From: Iodobacter fluviatilis | Lineage (GTDB): Bacteria; Pseudomonadota; Gammaproteobacteria; Burkholderiales; Chitinibacteraceae | Reading direction: 5' to 3' | Length of the DNA: 64,000 bases | Assembly: GCF_900451195.1 (NCBI RefSeq) | Contig: NZ_UGHR01000001.1 | Coordinates: 2,790,001 to 2,854,000 of the forward strand | In this document: positions 1 to 7,711 of the stretch, piece by piece | Layout of the letters: each line of letters begins with the position of its first letter | How positions within the stretch are numbered: position 1 is the stretch's first letter | The notes under the pieces: model-generated | What the model saw: only the letters and a program-made list of their open reading frames with translations | What the model was told of the DNA's origin: nothing | Database searches by the model: none | Made by a program: the position numbers and the translations under genes

Positions 1-1792
1 GCAACACAAAGTCACTTACCGCGCCTTTTACTTCCAAGGTAGTTGCAACACGGCCTTTGATTTCAATTTGCTGCGCTTGTAACTTATCGCCATTTTTAAG
101 CACGGTCACATTGACATTGACCCCATTGACCACATCAGCCGTTTTCCCACCATCCACAGGCGTTGTTGCGCTCCAAAGAATCGTCACGCCATTGAGTTTG
201 AACTGGCTGGCCGTCACGCTACTGATCACCCCGCCCAATTTCACGGGTGGCTCAACTTTAGGCGGGAAGCGTACTTCCTTAACCACCAATACATCAGCCT
301 GCATTTCACCCCGTACCAGCACCTTAGCCCCATTGATAAAGTCGCTCTTACTGGTGACTACATCCGAGCCTATCGTGCCATATTCTGTTTTGTCATTAAT
401 TTGCAAGTTAAGCTTCACACCACTTAGGGTGAACTTACCCGTTTTCGAGTCGTAATCTTTCACCTCACCAGTAATGGTGCGTACACCTGCACTGGCGGTT
501 TGGCTGGCATTGGTCGGCGCACTGGCATTGGGCGGCGGTGTTGTCGCAACAGGCGTATCAATTTTCACCGTTTTAGCCTGCACCTTACCATTACTGACAC
601 TCCCTTCTATTTTCACCTGCACACCATTGGCCAGATTGCTTGCCGCGCCGCCATCAAACGTCGCCGCGCTGCCATCGACTAAAGCGCCACGCACTTTAAA
701 GCTGGCCAGAGAAATATAATCAGTGACCACACCGCTGAGCGACACCTTAGCGTCTGCGCTGTCTTTTACAAATTTCACACCTGCAGCCACCAATTTATCG
801 GTCTGCCACACACCGCCCACCCGCACCGCCTTGCCATTGGCCAGATCGACCACTACGCCGCTCTCAAACTTGGCCTTGCTGGCATCCACGACTACTTCGC
901 CCAATTTAAAACTAAGCGCCTTAGCATCCAAACCGGCAATCAGGCCACCGATCTGCATTTTTAGCCCATCACCAGCCTGTGGTTTTTTCACTTTCAGCGC
1001 TTTAGCTGTCATCACACTGGCGGCACTTATCGCCTGATCGCTCCATGCTGCGACTAACTGACCATTTTCCAACACCACGCCATCCGGGCGCAGCTTTGCG
1101 CCGCTAAAGTTCACCGTTAGGCCACTCACCACCAGCGTTTTAGCCGTGTTGTCTAGCGCGCTCACGACGCCAACCACCCGCACCATCACCGTACTTGCAG
1201 GGTCTTTACGCTCGATTCGTGTTGCCACAATCACGCCCGTGGCATCGCGGCTGCCATGCACTTCCACAATATCGCCAACCAATAAATCAGCCAGCACGCT
1301 GGCACCTTCAAATACTGTGGGAGCGGCCGCATCGGTGGAGACTCTGACGGTTTGCCCCGCCAACTTGAAGCCTGTGCCCACCACTAACTCCGTGATTTTT
1401 CCGTAAACCTCGGGCAAGGCCGTCAGCGTTTTGATTTTGTCATCGCTGCCCTGATCGGATTCCACCTTCATGCCCAGCTTAATGTCATTACTGGTGCCGG
1501 TACTGCTGACTGACGGATCTTGCTCTACCTTAAAGCTGGCGCTGCTGTCGTCCAACGTAACGCCATCCACAATCACACTACCAAAGCCAGTAACGGTACC
1601 CTGGGCGTATGCGCCACCACTGGGGGCTGGGGTGGGCGTTGGAACGGCGGTGGGTACCGTTGTCGGCAGGGATGTTGGGTTCGTAGCCACTGGCGTAGTG
1701 CCAGACGACGAGCCGCTGCTTCCGCCACCACAGGCATAAAGCCCCACACTGACCACCAAGGCTAAAGCCAACATTTTTAAACGCTGATCCAT
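1..1792 (-). CDS. DUF5666 repeat lipoprotein, C-terminal part beyond the window
   Basis: An uninterrupted minus-strand frame runs from an ATG at 1792 past the left edge (597 codons visible). The start follows GGAG at a normal distance. The first residues form a lipoprotein signal peptide ending in LYACGGGSS, so Cys21 is the likely lipidated residue, followed by a Ser/Thr/Pro-rich linker. The rest is a chain of beta-rich modules of about 65-75 residues that open with sequences such as GTVTGFGSVIVDGV and contain variants of LxxGxxVxVxG and GAVSDF. These are hallmarks of the DUF5666 family, whose biochemical role is unknown. At least six modules are visible. It probably sits in the outer membrane or periplasm. 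It is transcribed divergently from hmp. The family call is seen directly; localisation is inferred. Confidence 0.85.
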   Translation of the reverse strand, partial: MDQRLKMLALALVVSVGLYACGGGSSGSSSGTTPVATNPTSLPTTVPTAVPTPTPAPSGGAYAQGTVTGFGSVIVDGVTLDDSSASFKVEQDPSVSSTGTSNDIKLGMKVESDQGSDDKIKTLTALPEVYGKITELVVGTGFKLAGQTVRVSTDAAAPTVFEGASVLADLLVGDIVEVHGSRDATGVIVATRIERKDPASTVMVRVVGVVSALDNTAKTLVVSGLTVNFSGAKLRPDGVVLENGQLVAAWSDQAISAASVMTAKALKVKKPQAGDGLKMQIGGLIAGLDAKALSFKLGEVVVDASKAKFESGVVVDLANGKAVRVGGVWQTDKLVAAGVKFVKDSADAKVSLSGVVTDYISLASFKVRGALVDGSAATFDGGAASNLANGVQVKIEGSVSNGKVQAKTVKIDTPVATTPPPNASAPTNASQTASAGVRTITGEVKDYDSKTGKFTLSGVKLNLQINDKTEYGTIGSDVVTSKSDFINGAKVLVRGEMQADVLVVKEVRFPPKVEPPVKLGGVISSVTASQFKLNGVTILWSATTPVDGGKTADVVNGVNVNVTVLKNGDKLQAQQIEIKGRVATTLEVKGAVSDFVL

Positions 1793-2030
1793 CGTCCACT
1801 CCTCATAAATATCAGGCAGTAATAAGCTTTATGGATTGTGGTGGGCAAACCTCGGCTGACAATAAGACTTACCACCTTTTCAGCGATAAGCGGTGCAGAC
1901 CTCACAAACTCAGCCAGCCTAAGTAACGGCCACTTTAGTCAGCAACACGCAAGCGCATAAATCAAAATCTAATCACTTAGTTTTTTAAACGTGTAATTTT
2001 ACCTATACACCCCAGCCTTTAATGGGTAAA

Positions 2031-2046
2031 TTAAATGCACATTTAA
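2031..2046. promoter_or_regulatory. Inverted repeat upstream of hmp, possible NsrR-type operator
   Basis: TTAAATG-CA-CATTTAA is a perfect 7-bp inverted repeat ending 20 bases before the hmp start codon. NsrR, the nitric-oxide-sensing repressor of hmp in many proteobacteria, binds AT-rich dyads containing ATGCAT-like half-sites, which this partly resembles. The position would block transcription or initiation. The NsrR assignment is inference. Confidence 0.35.
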
Positions 2047-2065
2047 AAAAACACTGAGATACACC

Positions 2066-3265
2066 ATGCTAAATGCCGCCCAACGTGATCTAGTCCGCGC
2101 CACCGCTCCTGTCCTCAAACAACACGGCGTTGCGCTCACCACGCATTTTTATGCACGGATGTTTCAGCACAATCCGGAACTGAAACAAATTTTTAATGAA
2201 GGCAATCAGCAGTCAGGCGCTCAGCAGCAGGCCCTCGCCATGGCCGTAGCAGCCTACGCTGAGCATATCGACAACCCCAGCGTACTGGCCCCCGTGCTCA
2301 CCCATATTGCCAATAAGCACATCAGCCTTGGCATCCGCCCAGAGCACTACCCGATTGTGGGCCACCATTTGCTGGCGTCTATCCGTGAAGTATTGGGCGC
2401 TGCAGCTACGGATGAATTAATCGCCGCATGGGCCGCAGCCTATGGCCAGCTTGCTGATGTCTTGATTGCCGAAGAAGCGCAGCTCTATGCCGCAGCGGCT
2501 TTTAAACAAGGCGGCTGGACAGGCTGGCGTGGTTTTGTTGTCGCAAAAAAAGAAGTAGAAAGCAGCGAAATCACCTCTTTCTATTTACGCCCGGCAGATG
2601 GTGGCGGTGTGCCCGATTACGCACCCGGGCAATATATTTCGGTCAGGATGTTTGTGCCGGAATGGAATCTAATGCAGCCGCGCCAATACAGCTTATCTGA
2701 CGCACCGGGCAATGATTACCTGCGTATTTCAGTAAAACGTGAACAAACCGGCAATATCATCGGTCAGGTGTCTAACCTGCTGCACAACACAGTAAACATT
2801 GGCGATGTGATTGATTTAGCTCCGCCAGCGGGTGATTTTGTACTGCATCAGGATAGAACAACGCCTGTCGTTTTAATTAGTGGCGGCGTGGGCATTACCC
2901 CGATGATGGCAATGCTCAAACACTTAGTAAAAACCGGCAGCAATCGAGCCGTGCGCTTTGTACACGGCTGCCGCAATAGCGACGTACATGCTTTTAAAGA
3001 CGTGGTCAATCGGCTAGCGACTCAAGCATCTAGCGTCGAAAAAGCAGTGTTTTATGGTGACGCCTGCCCAAACCATAGCCACGACCATCTGGGCTATGTG
3101 GACTTGGCTAAAATAGCCGACAGCATGATTTTGCCCGACGCCGATTACTACCTCTGTGGGCCACTGGCCTTTATGCAAGCCCAGATCAAATCATTACATG
3201 CAATGGGAATTAGTGCGGAGCGCATTCATGCGGAGGCATTTGGGACGGGCGGCGTGGCGGCTTAA
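2066..3265 (+). CDS. hmp: Flavohaemoglobin, nitric oxide dioxygenase
   Basis: Cytosolic enzyme that oxidises NO to nitrate using O2 and NAD(P)H. Length (399 residues) matches E. coli Hmp (396). Residues 1-140 are the globin domain, with the distal Tyr in THFYARMF and the proximal His in NKHISLG. Residues about 152-255 are the FAD-binding reductase domain, with RQYSLSD. Residues about 265-399 are the NAD-binding domain, with GGVGITPMMAML and the C-terminal EAFGTGG. All cofactor motifs are present, so it should be active. It stands alone, divergent from the DUF5666 lipoprotein gene, with a terminator behind it, and so is monocistronic. Control by an NO sensor is likely from family knowledge and from the dyad just upstream. 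Confidence 0.97.
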   Translation: MLNAAQRDLVRATAPVLKQHGVALTTHFYARMFQHNPELKQIFNEGNQQSGAQQQALAMAVAAYAEHIDNPSVLAPVLTHIANKHISLGIRPEHYPIVGHHLLASIREVLGAAATDELIAAWAAAYGQLADVLIAEEAQLYAAAAFKQGGWTGWRGFVVAKKEVESSEITSFYLRPADGGGVPDYAPGQYISVRMFVPEWNLMQPRQYSLSDAPGNDYLRISVKREQTGNIIGQVSNLLHNTVNIGDVIDLAPPAGDFVLHQDRTTPVVLISGGVGITPMMAMLKHLVKTGSNRAVRFVHGCRNSDVHAFKDVVNRLATQASSVEKAVFYGDACPNHSHDHLGYVDLAKIADSMILPDADYYLCGPLAFMQAQIKSLHAMGISAERIHAEAFGTGGVAA

Positions 3266-3279
3266 ACACTAGGCACTTA

Positions 3280-3325
3280 GCCCACCCTGCAGATTTACAA
3301 GCAACAAAGCAGATGCAGGGTGGGC
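3280..3325 (+). terminator. Terminator after hmp
   Basis: A 12-bp perfect stem, GCCCACCCTGCA with TGCAGGGTGGGC, around a 22-base loop and followed by ATTTAT, lies 15 bases after the hmp stop codon. The T run is short, so termination may be partial. Confidence 0.65.
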
Positions 3326-3638
3326 ATTTATGCCAATGCAATCAAACCCTTGCACCCACCCACTCATCATACTAGCTATGCTTTAATCCATTAACATAAG
3401 CCTCGTAAACACCCCTGCACTCAAAAAACGCATCTCGTACTTATTACCATTCCGGTTTTTTTGCTTACTCTCGCCTCAAACACACCTCCCCAGCTTGAAT
3501 TAACAGCCCATTATGGCCAGCAAAAAACCAGCGTTATGCCAAGACGACTACCCTATCCTTGGCGAGCGGGGGATAAGCTCAGACAAAGCAGGCAGCACGG
3601 CGACGCGGTATACCATACACACCCAGCAATTGTGTAGT

Positions 3639-3717
3639 GATAACAATTACCATTTATCGTTACGTTGACTTTGAAGATCAATCTGAACACTATGCCCCTG
3701 CCCCAACCAGGGGCATA
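3639..3717 (+). promoter_or_regulatory. Leader/promoter region of mgtE with Fur-like dyad and hairpin
   Basis: Most of 3326-3735 holds no gene I can support. Within it, 3639-3658 reads GATAACAATTACCATTTATC, close to a Fur box but with a 10-base instead of 9-base spacing between GATAA and TTATC. TTGACT at 3665-3670 could be a -35 element; 17 bases later CACTAT is only a weak -10. A perfect 10-bp hairpin, TATGCCCCTG with CAGGGGCATA, spans 3691-3717, immediately before the riboswitch. No T run follows, so it is not an ordinary terminator. Regulation by Fur is a guess. Confidence 0.3.
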
Positions 3718-3735
3718 AGCATTTACCCTATGCAG

Positions 3736-3898
3736 CATCTCGTTAGGCGAGGCTCCTGCGCAAATACAGGCCACTGATCTCACGACGTCCAGAGACGCCC
3801 AAGATCAGGACAGTTTTCATCGGATTAAGGTGTTAACCCAAGTGGCTTCTGGTTTTACCAGATACGTTGCACAGTGCTAAAGCTAGAACGTGGAGATG
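3736..3898 (+). ncRNA. M-box (ykoK) magnesium riboswitch
   Basis: The aptamer is recognisable from conserved blocks in the right order: CGTTAGGCGAGGCTCC (3741-3756), ACGTCCAGAGACGCC (about 3783-3797) and ACAGTGCTAAAGC (3871-3883). These match the Bacillus subtilis ykoK leader closely. The closing P1 helix pairs CATCTCGTT (3736-3744) with AAC...GAGATG (3887-3898). M-box RNAs bind Mg2+ and reduce expression of Mg2+ transporters when Mg2+ is plentiful. Here the next gene is mgtE, the expected target. The expression platform between 3899 and 4018 contains a small stem, GCACC/GGTGC (3966-3981), followed by TTGCGATTTTG, that could act as the terminator. Confidence 0.93.
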
Positions 3899-3965
3899 AA
3901 AAAGCGCCATTCGACGTTATTTCCTGTCCCATACTCGTCCATCAACTGCTGTTTTCTTTTAACAC

Positions 3966-3991
3966 GCACCCATCAAGGTGCTTGCGATTTT
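3966..3991 (+). terminator. Possible riboswitch-controlled terminator before mgtE
   Basis: GCACC-CATCAA-GGTGC followed by TTGCGATTTTG lies 68 bases after the M-box and 28 bases before the mgtE ATG. The stem is only 5 bp and the T run is interrupted, so it could instead be part of a Rho-dependent or translational switch. Confidence 0.35.
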
Positions 3992-4018
3992 GCCTGTCAT
4001 GATCTGAGGCCATTCAAA

Positions 4019-5356
4019 ATGAAAACACACCAGCACGCCCACACTATTCAAGTTCTCGATTTAACCGCATTGAGAAGCTGGATTGCCACCACACCCCCTT
4101 CTGAACGAGCCAATCAATTGCTGGCTCTAAGCGCAGAAGACCTCAACGACGCATTCAACACCTTACCGGTAAATGAAGGCAGTGCGCTCATTGCCTCTTT
4201 AAGCACAGAAAATGCTGGCCAATTGTTATTGCGTTTGCACAGCAAGATCATCAACGCGCTTCAGGACGGCATTCCCCGCCGCGATATGCTGACTATTTTG
4301 CGCAAAATGGAAAACAACGATCGCGGCAATTTGCTCTCGTATTTATCCGAGCAAAATAAGCACAACTATACCGCTCTGCTTAAATGGCCTAGCGAATCAG
4401 TTGGCGCGCATATGCGCAATAACTATATCAGCATCCTCGTTGAGCAATCAGTCAGTGATGCAAAGCAAGTAATCCATGATGCTTGGCACCAAGCTCAGTT
4501 ATTCCAGCATATTTATATTACCAACTCCAACGGGCTATTAATTGGCGGCATCCCGCTTAAGACGCTATTGATTGCCGATTCGCAAATCAAGTTAAGTGAT
4601 TTGATGGATCCAAACCTCGTGCGTATTGATGCACAAACAGATCAAGAACAAGCGGCTCGCCTCTTGGTGGATCGGGATTTATCATCCCTACCCGTAGAAG
4701 ATCAAGGCAAGCTAATCGGGGTGTTTCACGTTGATGAAGCGGCAGATATTCTAGAGCAAGAATCCACCGAGGATGCTGAGCTACAAGGCGGCTCTTCCCC
4801 ATTAGAAACGTCCTACCTAGCAGCAACACCTTGGCAACTTTGGCGTAAACGCATTGGCTGGCTGCTGCTGCTGTTTGCTGCTGAAAGCTACACAGGGACG
4901 GTATTACGCGCCTTTGAAGAGCAATTAGAAGCCGCCATTGCCCTCGCCTTTTTTATCCCACTCTTAATCGGCACGGGCGGCAATAGTGGCACCCAGATCA
5001 CCACCACCATTATTCGTGCAATGGCGGTGGGTGAAGTGACCATGCGCAATATCGGCGAAGTCCTTAGAAAAGAGGCCTCCACTGCGCTATTAATTTCGAT
5101 GGGGATTGCTTTGGCCGCTTGGGTTCGTGCTTGGTCGCTCGGCGTTGGGCCTGAGATTGGTCTAGTCGTTACCTTAACCATTGTCGCCATCATTATGTGG
5201 AGTGCGATTGTTTCCTCCATCACACCATTAATTCTGAAGCGCCTAAAAATTGACCCCGCCGTAGTGTCCGCGCCTTTTATTGCCACACTTGTGGATGGAA
5301 CAGGCCTCGTTATTTACTTTGAAATCGCCCAGCTCATCCTGCCAGAGCTGAAATAA
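4019..5356 (+). CDS. mgtE: MgtE family magnesium transporter
   Basis: Inner-membrane Mg2+ channel/transporter gated by cytosolic Mg2+. I place the start at ATG 4019 (445 residues, normal for MgtE), preceded by GAGG. The frame is open upstream to a GTG at 3890, but that would translate the 3' strand of the riboswitch P1 helix and adds 43 residues unlike the family. Domains in order: N-terminal helical superhelix (about 1-125), two CBS domains (about 130-255), connecting helix, and five membrane helices in the last 170 residues. The pore signature GTGGNSGTQ is present. An M-box riboswitch upstream indicates repression by Mg2+. It is a single-gene unit with a terminator at 5369. Confidence 0.95.
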   Translation: MKTHQHAHTIQVLDLTALRSWIATTPPSERANQLLALSAEDLNDAFNTLPVNEGSALIASLSTENAGQLLLRLHSKIINALQDGIPRRDMLTILRKMENNDRGNLLSYLSEQNKHNYTALLKWPSESVGAHMRNNYISILVEQSVSDAKQVIHDAWHQAQLFQHIYITNSNGLLIGGIPLKTLLIADSQIKLSDLMDPNLVRIDAQTDQEQAARLLVDRDLSSLPVEDQGKLIGVFHVDEAADILEQESTEDAELQGGSSPLETSYLAATPWQLWRKRIGWLLLLFAAESYTGTVLRAFEEQLEAAIALAFFIPLLIGTGGNSGTQITTTIIRAMAVGEVTMRNIGEVLRKEASTALLISMGIALAAWVRAWSLGVGPEIGLVVTLTIVAIIMWSAIVSSITPLILKRLKIDPAVVSAPFIATLVDGTGLVIYFEIAQLILPELK

Positions 5357-5368
5357 ACTCACTGTCCT

Positions 5369-5407
5369 AAAATGCAAAAAGGCAGCCTAGCTGCCTTTTT
5401 GCATTTT
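5369..5407. terminator. Bidirectional terminator between mgtE and dnaB
   Basis: A 17-bp perfect stem, AAAATGCAAAAAGGCAG with CTGCCTTTTTGCATTTT, surrounds a CCTAG loop. It has T-rich tails on both strands and serves the convergent mgtE and dnaB genes. Confidence 0.9.
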
Positions 5408-5424
5408 ACTGTCCACCACACCCT

Positions 5425-6840
5425 TTACTCAAGATCACTCGACCAGCCATCCGGACGAACCAAAGCGTTTTCAAAACGGGAATGCTGGCCCACAAACACC
5501 AGCGGAATCTTACCTACCGGGCCGTTACGGTGTTTACCAATAATGCATTCGGCAAGGCCTTTAAACTGGCTGTCTGGGTTGTAGTATTCATCGCGGTACA
5601 TAAATAAAATCAAATCCGCATCCTGCTCGATCGCGCCCGATTCTCGCAAGTCGGACATCATCGGGCGTTTATCGGTACGCTGCTCCACCGAACGAGAAAG
5701 CTGCGAGAGCGCGATAATCGGCACTTTCAACTCTTTAGCCAGCGATTTTAAGCCACGCGAAATTTCGCCCAGCTCGGTAGCACGGTTCTGATCTTTCGCC
5801 CCCGCCCGCCCCGCCATCAGCTGCAAGTAATCGATCACAATCAGCCCAAGCTGGCCGCCGCATTGCCGCGCAAGCCGTCTGGCCTTAGTACGAATATCCA
5901 GCGCGGTCAGCGAGCCGGTTTCTTCAATAAAAATCGGCGCTTCATTCATGCGGCCCACGGCGTGGGTAAGGCGCACCCAATCTTCATCTTCAAAACGGCC
6001 AGTTTTCAGCTTATGCAGATCAATCCGGCCAATCGAACCCACCATACGCATACCCAGCTGGGTTGCGCCCATTTCCATGGAGAAAATTGCCACCGGCAAC
6101 TTAAGCTCAATGCCAACGTGCTCGGCAATATTTACCGAAAACGCGGTTTTACCCATGGAAGGTCGGCCCGCCACGATAATTAAATCGCCTGCCTGCATAC
6201 CCGAAGTCATCCGATCAAGATCCAAAAATCCCGTCGCAACGCCAGTGACTTCAGATGGATTATCCTGCTGAAACAAATGATCAATGCGCTCAACAATTTC
6301 TTTTAAAATCGGTGGCATGCCGATAAAGCCTTTCTGCCCGCGGGACGATTGCTCTGCAATTTGAAACACAGCCGATTCGGCCTGATCCAAGAGCTCGGAG
6401 GCTTCGCGTCCGCTGGGGCTGTAGGCGGCATCGGCAATATCGGTAGCCACAGATGCAAGCTGGCGCATCACAGATTTTTCGCGGACAATCTCACCATATC
6501 GGCGGATATTGGCCGCAGATGGGGTGTTTTGCACCAAGGAGCCCAAATACGCCAAGCCCCCCACATAAGACAATTCTTCGTGAGTATCGAGCGCTTCGGC
6601 TACGGTAATCACGTCTGCGGGGCGGCCTAATTCAACCAACTTGGCGATCACAGCAAAGATGCGGCGGTGATCATCACGGTAGAAATCGGCTTCAAATAAG
6701 GTATCAGCAATCTTATCAAAAGAGCTGTTATCCAGCATCAGGCCACCAAGCACAGATTGCTCAGCCTCAACCGAATGCGGTGGCATGCGGATGTTTTCAA
6801 GTTGCGTCATGGAGTGGTCGGGGTTACGATGCTCGGTCAT
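5425..6840 (-). CDS. dnaB: Replicative DNA helicase DnaB
   Basis: Hexameric 5'-3' helicase that unwinds DNA at the replication fork and recruits primase. Length 471 residues is normal. The N-terminal DnaB domain begins at PHSVEAEQSVLGGLML. The C-terminal RecA-like ATPase has Walker A GRPSMGKTA, then FSMEMG (H1a region), Walker B LIVIDYLQLM and the H4 region GAIEQDADLILF. No intein is present. It is divergent from ratA, with about 100 bases between start codons. An essential housekeeping gene. Confidence 0.98.
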   Translation of the reverse strand: MTEHRNPDHSMTQLENIRMPPHSVEAEQSVLGGLMLDNSSFDKIADTLFEADFYRDDHRRIFAVIAKLVELGRPADVITVAEALDTHEELSYVGGLAYLGSLVQNTPSAANIRRYGEIVREKSVMRQLASVATDIADAAYSPSGREASELLDQAESAVFQIAEQSSRGQKGFIGMPPILKEIVERIDHLFQQDNPSEVTGVATGFLDLDRMTSGMQAGDLIIVAGRPSMGKTAFSVNIAEHVGIELKLPVAIFSMEMGATQLGMRMVGSIGRIDLHKLKTGRFEDEDWVRLTHAVGRMNEAPIFIEETGSLTALDIRTKARRLARQCGGQLGLIVIDYLQLMAGRAGAKDQNRATELGEISRGLKSLAKELKVPIIALSQLSRSVEQRTDKRPMMSDLRESGAIEQDADLILFMYRDEYYNPDSQFKGLAECIIGKHRNGPVGKIPLVFVGQHSRFENALVRPDGWSSDLE

Positions 6841-6940
6841 TTTTTTACATCTGGTGTGCTTGCTGGAAGTCCGGCATTTTACGCTACAAACAACGGTGCG
6901 GCGGATAGTAATATCTCACGCTGCCATATAAAGACAAACT

Positions 6941-7369
6941 ATGCAGTCTATTCGTAAAACCGTACTCGTTACCCACTGTGCAGATCGCATGTTTGACTTG
7001 GTCGATCGCGTCGAGAACTACCCTCAGTTTCTGCCATGGTGCGGCGGCGTTGAGGTACATGAACGCAGCGAAACCATTTTAGATGTCACGGTAAAAATCG
7101 AGTTTCTCAAAGTAAAAACTTTTTTCCGCACCCGTGATATCAAATCCAAGCATATGATCGACATGCAATTTGTTGATGGCCCATTTAAGGCTCTGCATGG
7201 CGTGTGGCGTTTTATTCCGCTAATGGAAGACGCATGCAAAGTTGAATTTGAGCTGGATTACGAATTCTCCAGCCGCAGCTTAGAAATGATAATTGGCCCG
7301 GTCTTTAATAAAATCACCAGCACCTTTGTGGATGCATTTATTAAACAAGCCGATAAAATTTACCCTTAA
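6941..7369 (+). CDS. ratA: RatA/COQ10 family START-domain protein
   Basis: 142 residues forming a single START/polyketide-cyclase-like fold of the Coq10/RatA family (VENYPQFLPWCGGVEV; FKALHGVWRF; FELDYEFSSR). Members bind ubiquinone in the respiratory chain of eukaryotes. E. coli RatA was also reported to block 70S ribosome association as a toxin. The two activities are not reconciled, so a quinone chaperone role is at least as likely as a toxin role here. It is followed 17 bases later by rnfH. This pairing is conserved in proteobacteria, usually beside smpB, which is not present here. Confidence 0.9.
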   Translation: MQSIRKTVLVTHCADRMFDLVDRVENYPQFLPWCGGVEVHERSETILDVTVKIEFLKVKTFFRTRDIKSKHMIDMQFVDGPFKALHGVWRFIPLMEDACKVEFELDYEFSSRSLEMIIGPVFNKITSTFVDAFIKQADKIYP

Positions 7370-7386
7370 AGATTCGCTGAGTCATC

Positions 7387-7695
7387 ATGAGCACATTAAT
7401 TAATGTGGAAGTCGTTTATGCCACACCTGCGCTGCAAAAGCTAATTGCTCTTAAAGTGGCTGCGGGCACCACGGCTGAGCAAGCCATTTTGCAATCAGGC
7501 ATTTTAGATTTTTTTCCGGAAATTGATTTATCGGACAATAAAATCGGCATTTTTTCCAAAGCTTGTAAAGCAGATACCGTTTTGCGCGAAAAAGACAGGG
7601 TAGAAATTTATCGCGCCCTGCTGGCCGATCCTAAAGAAATACGCAGGCAGCGCGCACTAGAAGGCAAAGTAACAAAAAAAGGCGGCGCAGGATAA
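7387..7695 (+). CDS. rnfH: RnfH family ubiquitin-like protein
   Basis: 102-residue beta-grasp protein of the UPF0125/RnfH family (VEVVYATPALQ; TAEQAILQSGI; DKIGIFSKACKADTVLREKDRVEIYRAL is the conserved core, positions about 52-78). The function is unknown; the name comes from association with some rnf operons. It is co-transcribed with ratA. The lysine-rich tail, EGKVTKKGGAG, and its codons overlap the stem of a terminator serving the opposite strand (7672-7705). Confidence 0.9.
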   Translation: MSTLINVEVVYATPALQKLIALKVAAGTTAEQAILQSGILDFFPEIDLSDNKIGIFSKACKADTVLREKDRVEIYRALLADPKEIRRQRALEGKVTKKGGAG

Positions 7696-7705
7696 GCAGG
7701 CCGCC
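7672..7705 (-). terminator. Terminator of the rsb/hybrid-kinase operon inside the end of rnfH
   Basis: On the minus strand, GGCGGC and GCCGCC form a stem (7681-7705) followed by TTTTTTTGTT (complement of 7671-7680). It lies just past the kinase stop codon at 7712. The stem and T run overlap the last codons of rnfH on the other strand. Confidence 0.7.
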
Positions 7706-7711
7706 AGCTAA

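Noticed and set aside
57..1799. Several plus-strand open frames of 60-130 codons and a short minus-strand frame at 1578-1799
   Set aside because: They lie in other frames of the DUF5666 lipoprotein gene, which is open without interruption and encodes a signal peptide and family repeats.
3553..3783. Minus-strand frame of 76 codons
   Set aside because: Runs antisense through the riboswitch leader, has no ribosome site and no family features.
3890..4018. N-terminal extension of MgtE from GTG 3890
   Set aside because: It lies in the M-box P1 strand and expression platform; ATG 4019 has a ribosome site and gives the normal length.
5372..5584. Plus-strand frame after mgtE
   Set aside because: Begins inside the bidirectional terminator and overlaps dnaB.
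6941..7695. ratA-rnfH as a toxin-antitoxin pair
   Set aside because: The RatA toxin claim is for one organism, RnfH is not shown to be an antitoxin, and the family is a ubiquinone-binding type; ordinary housekeeping is more likely.
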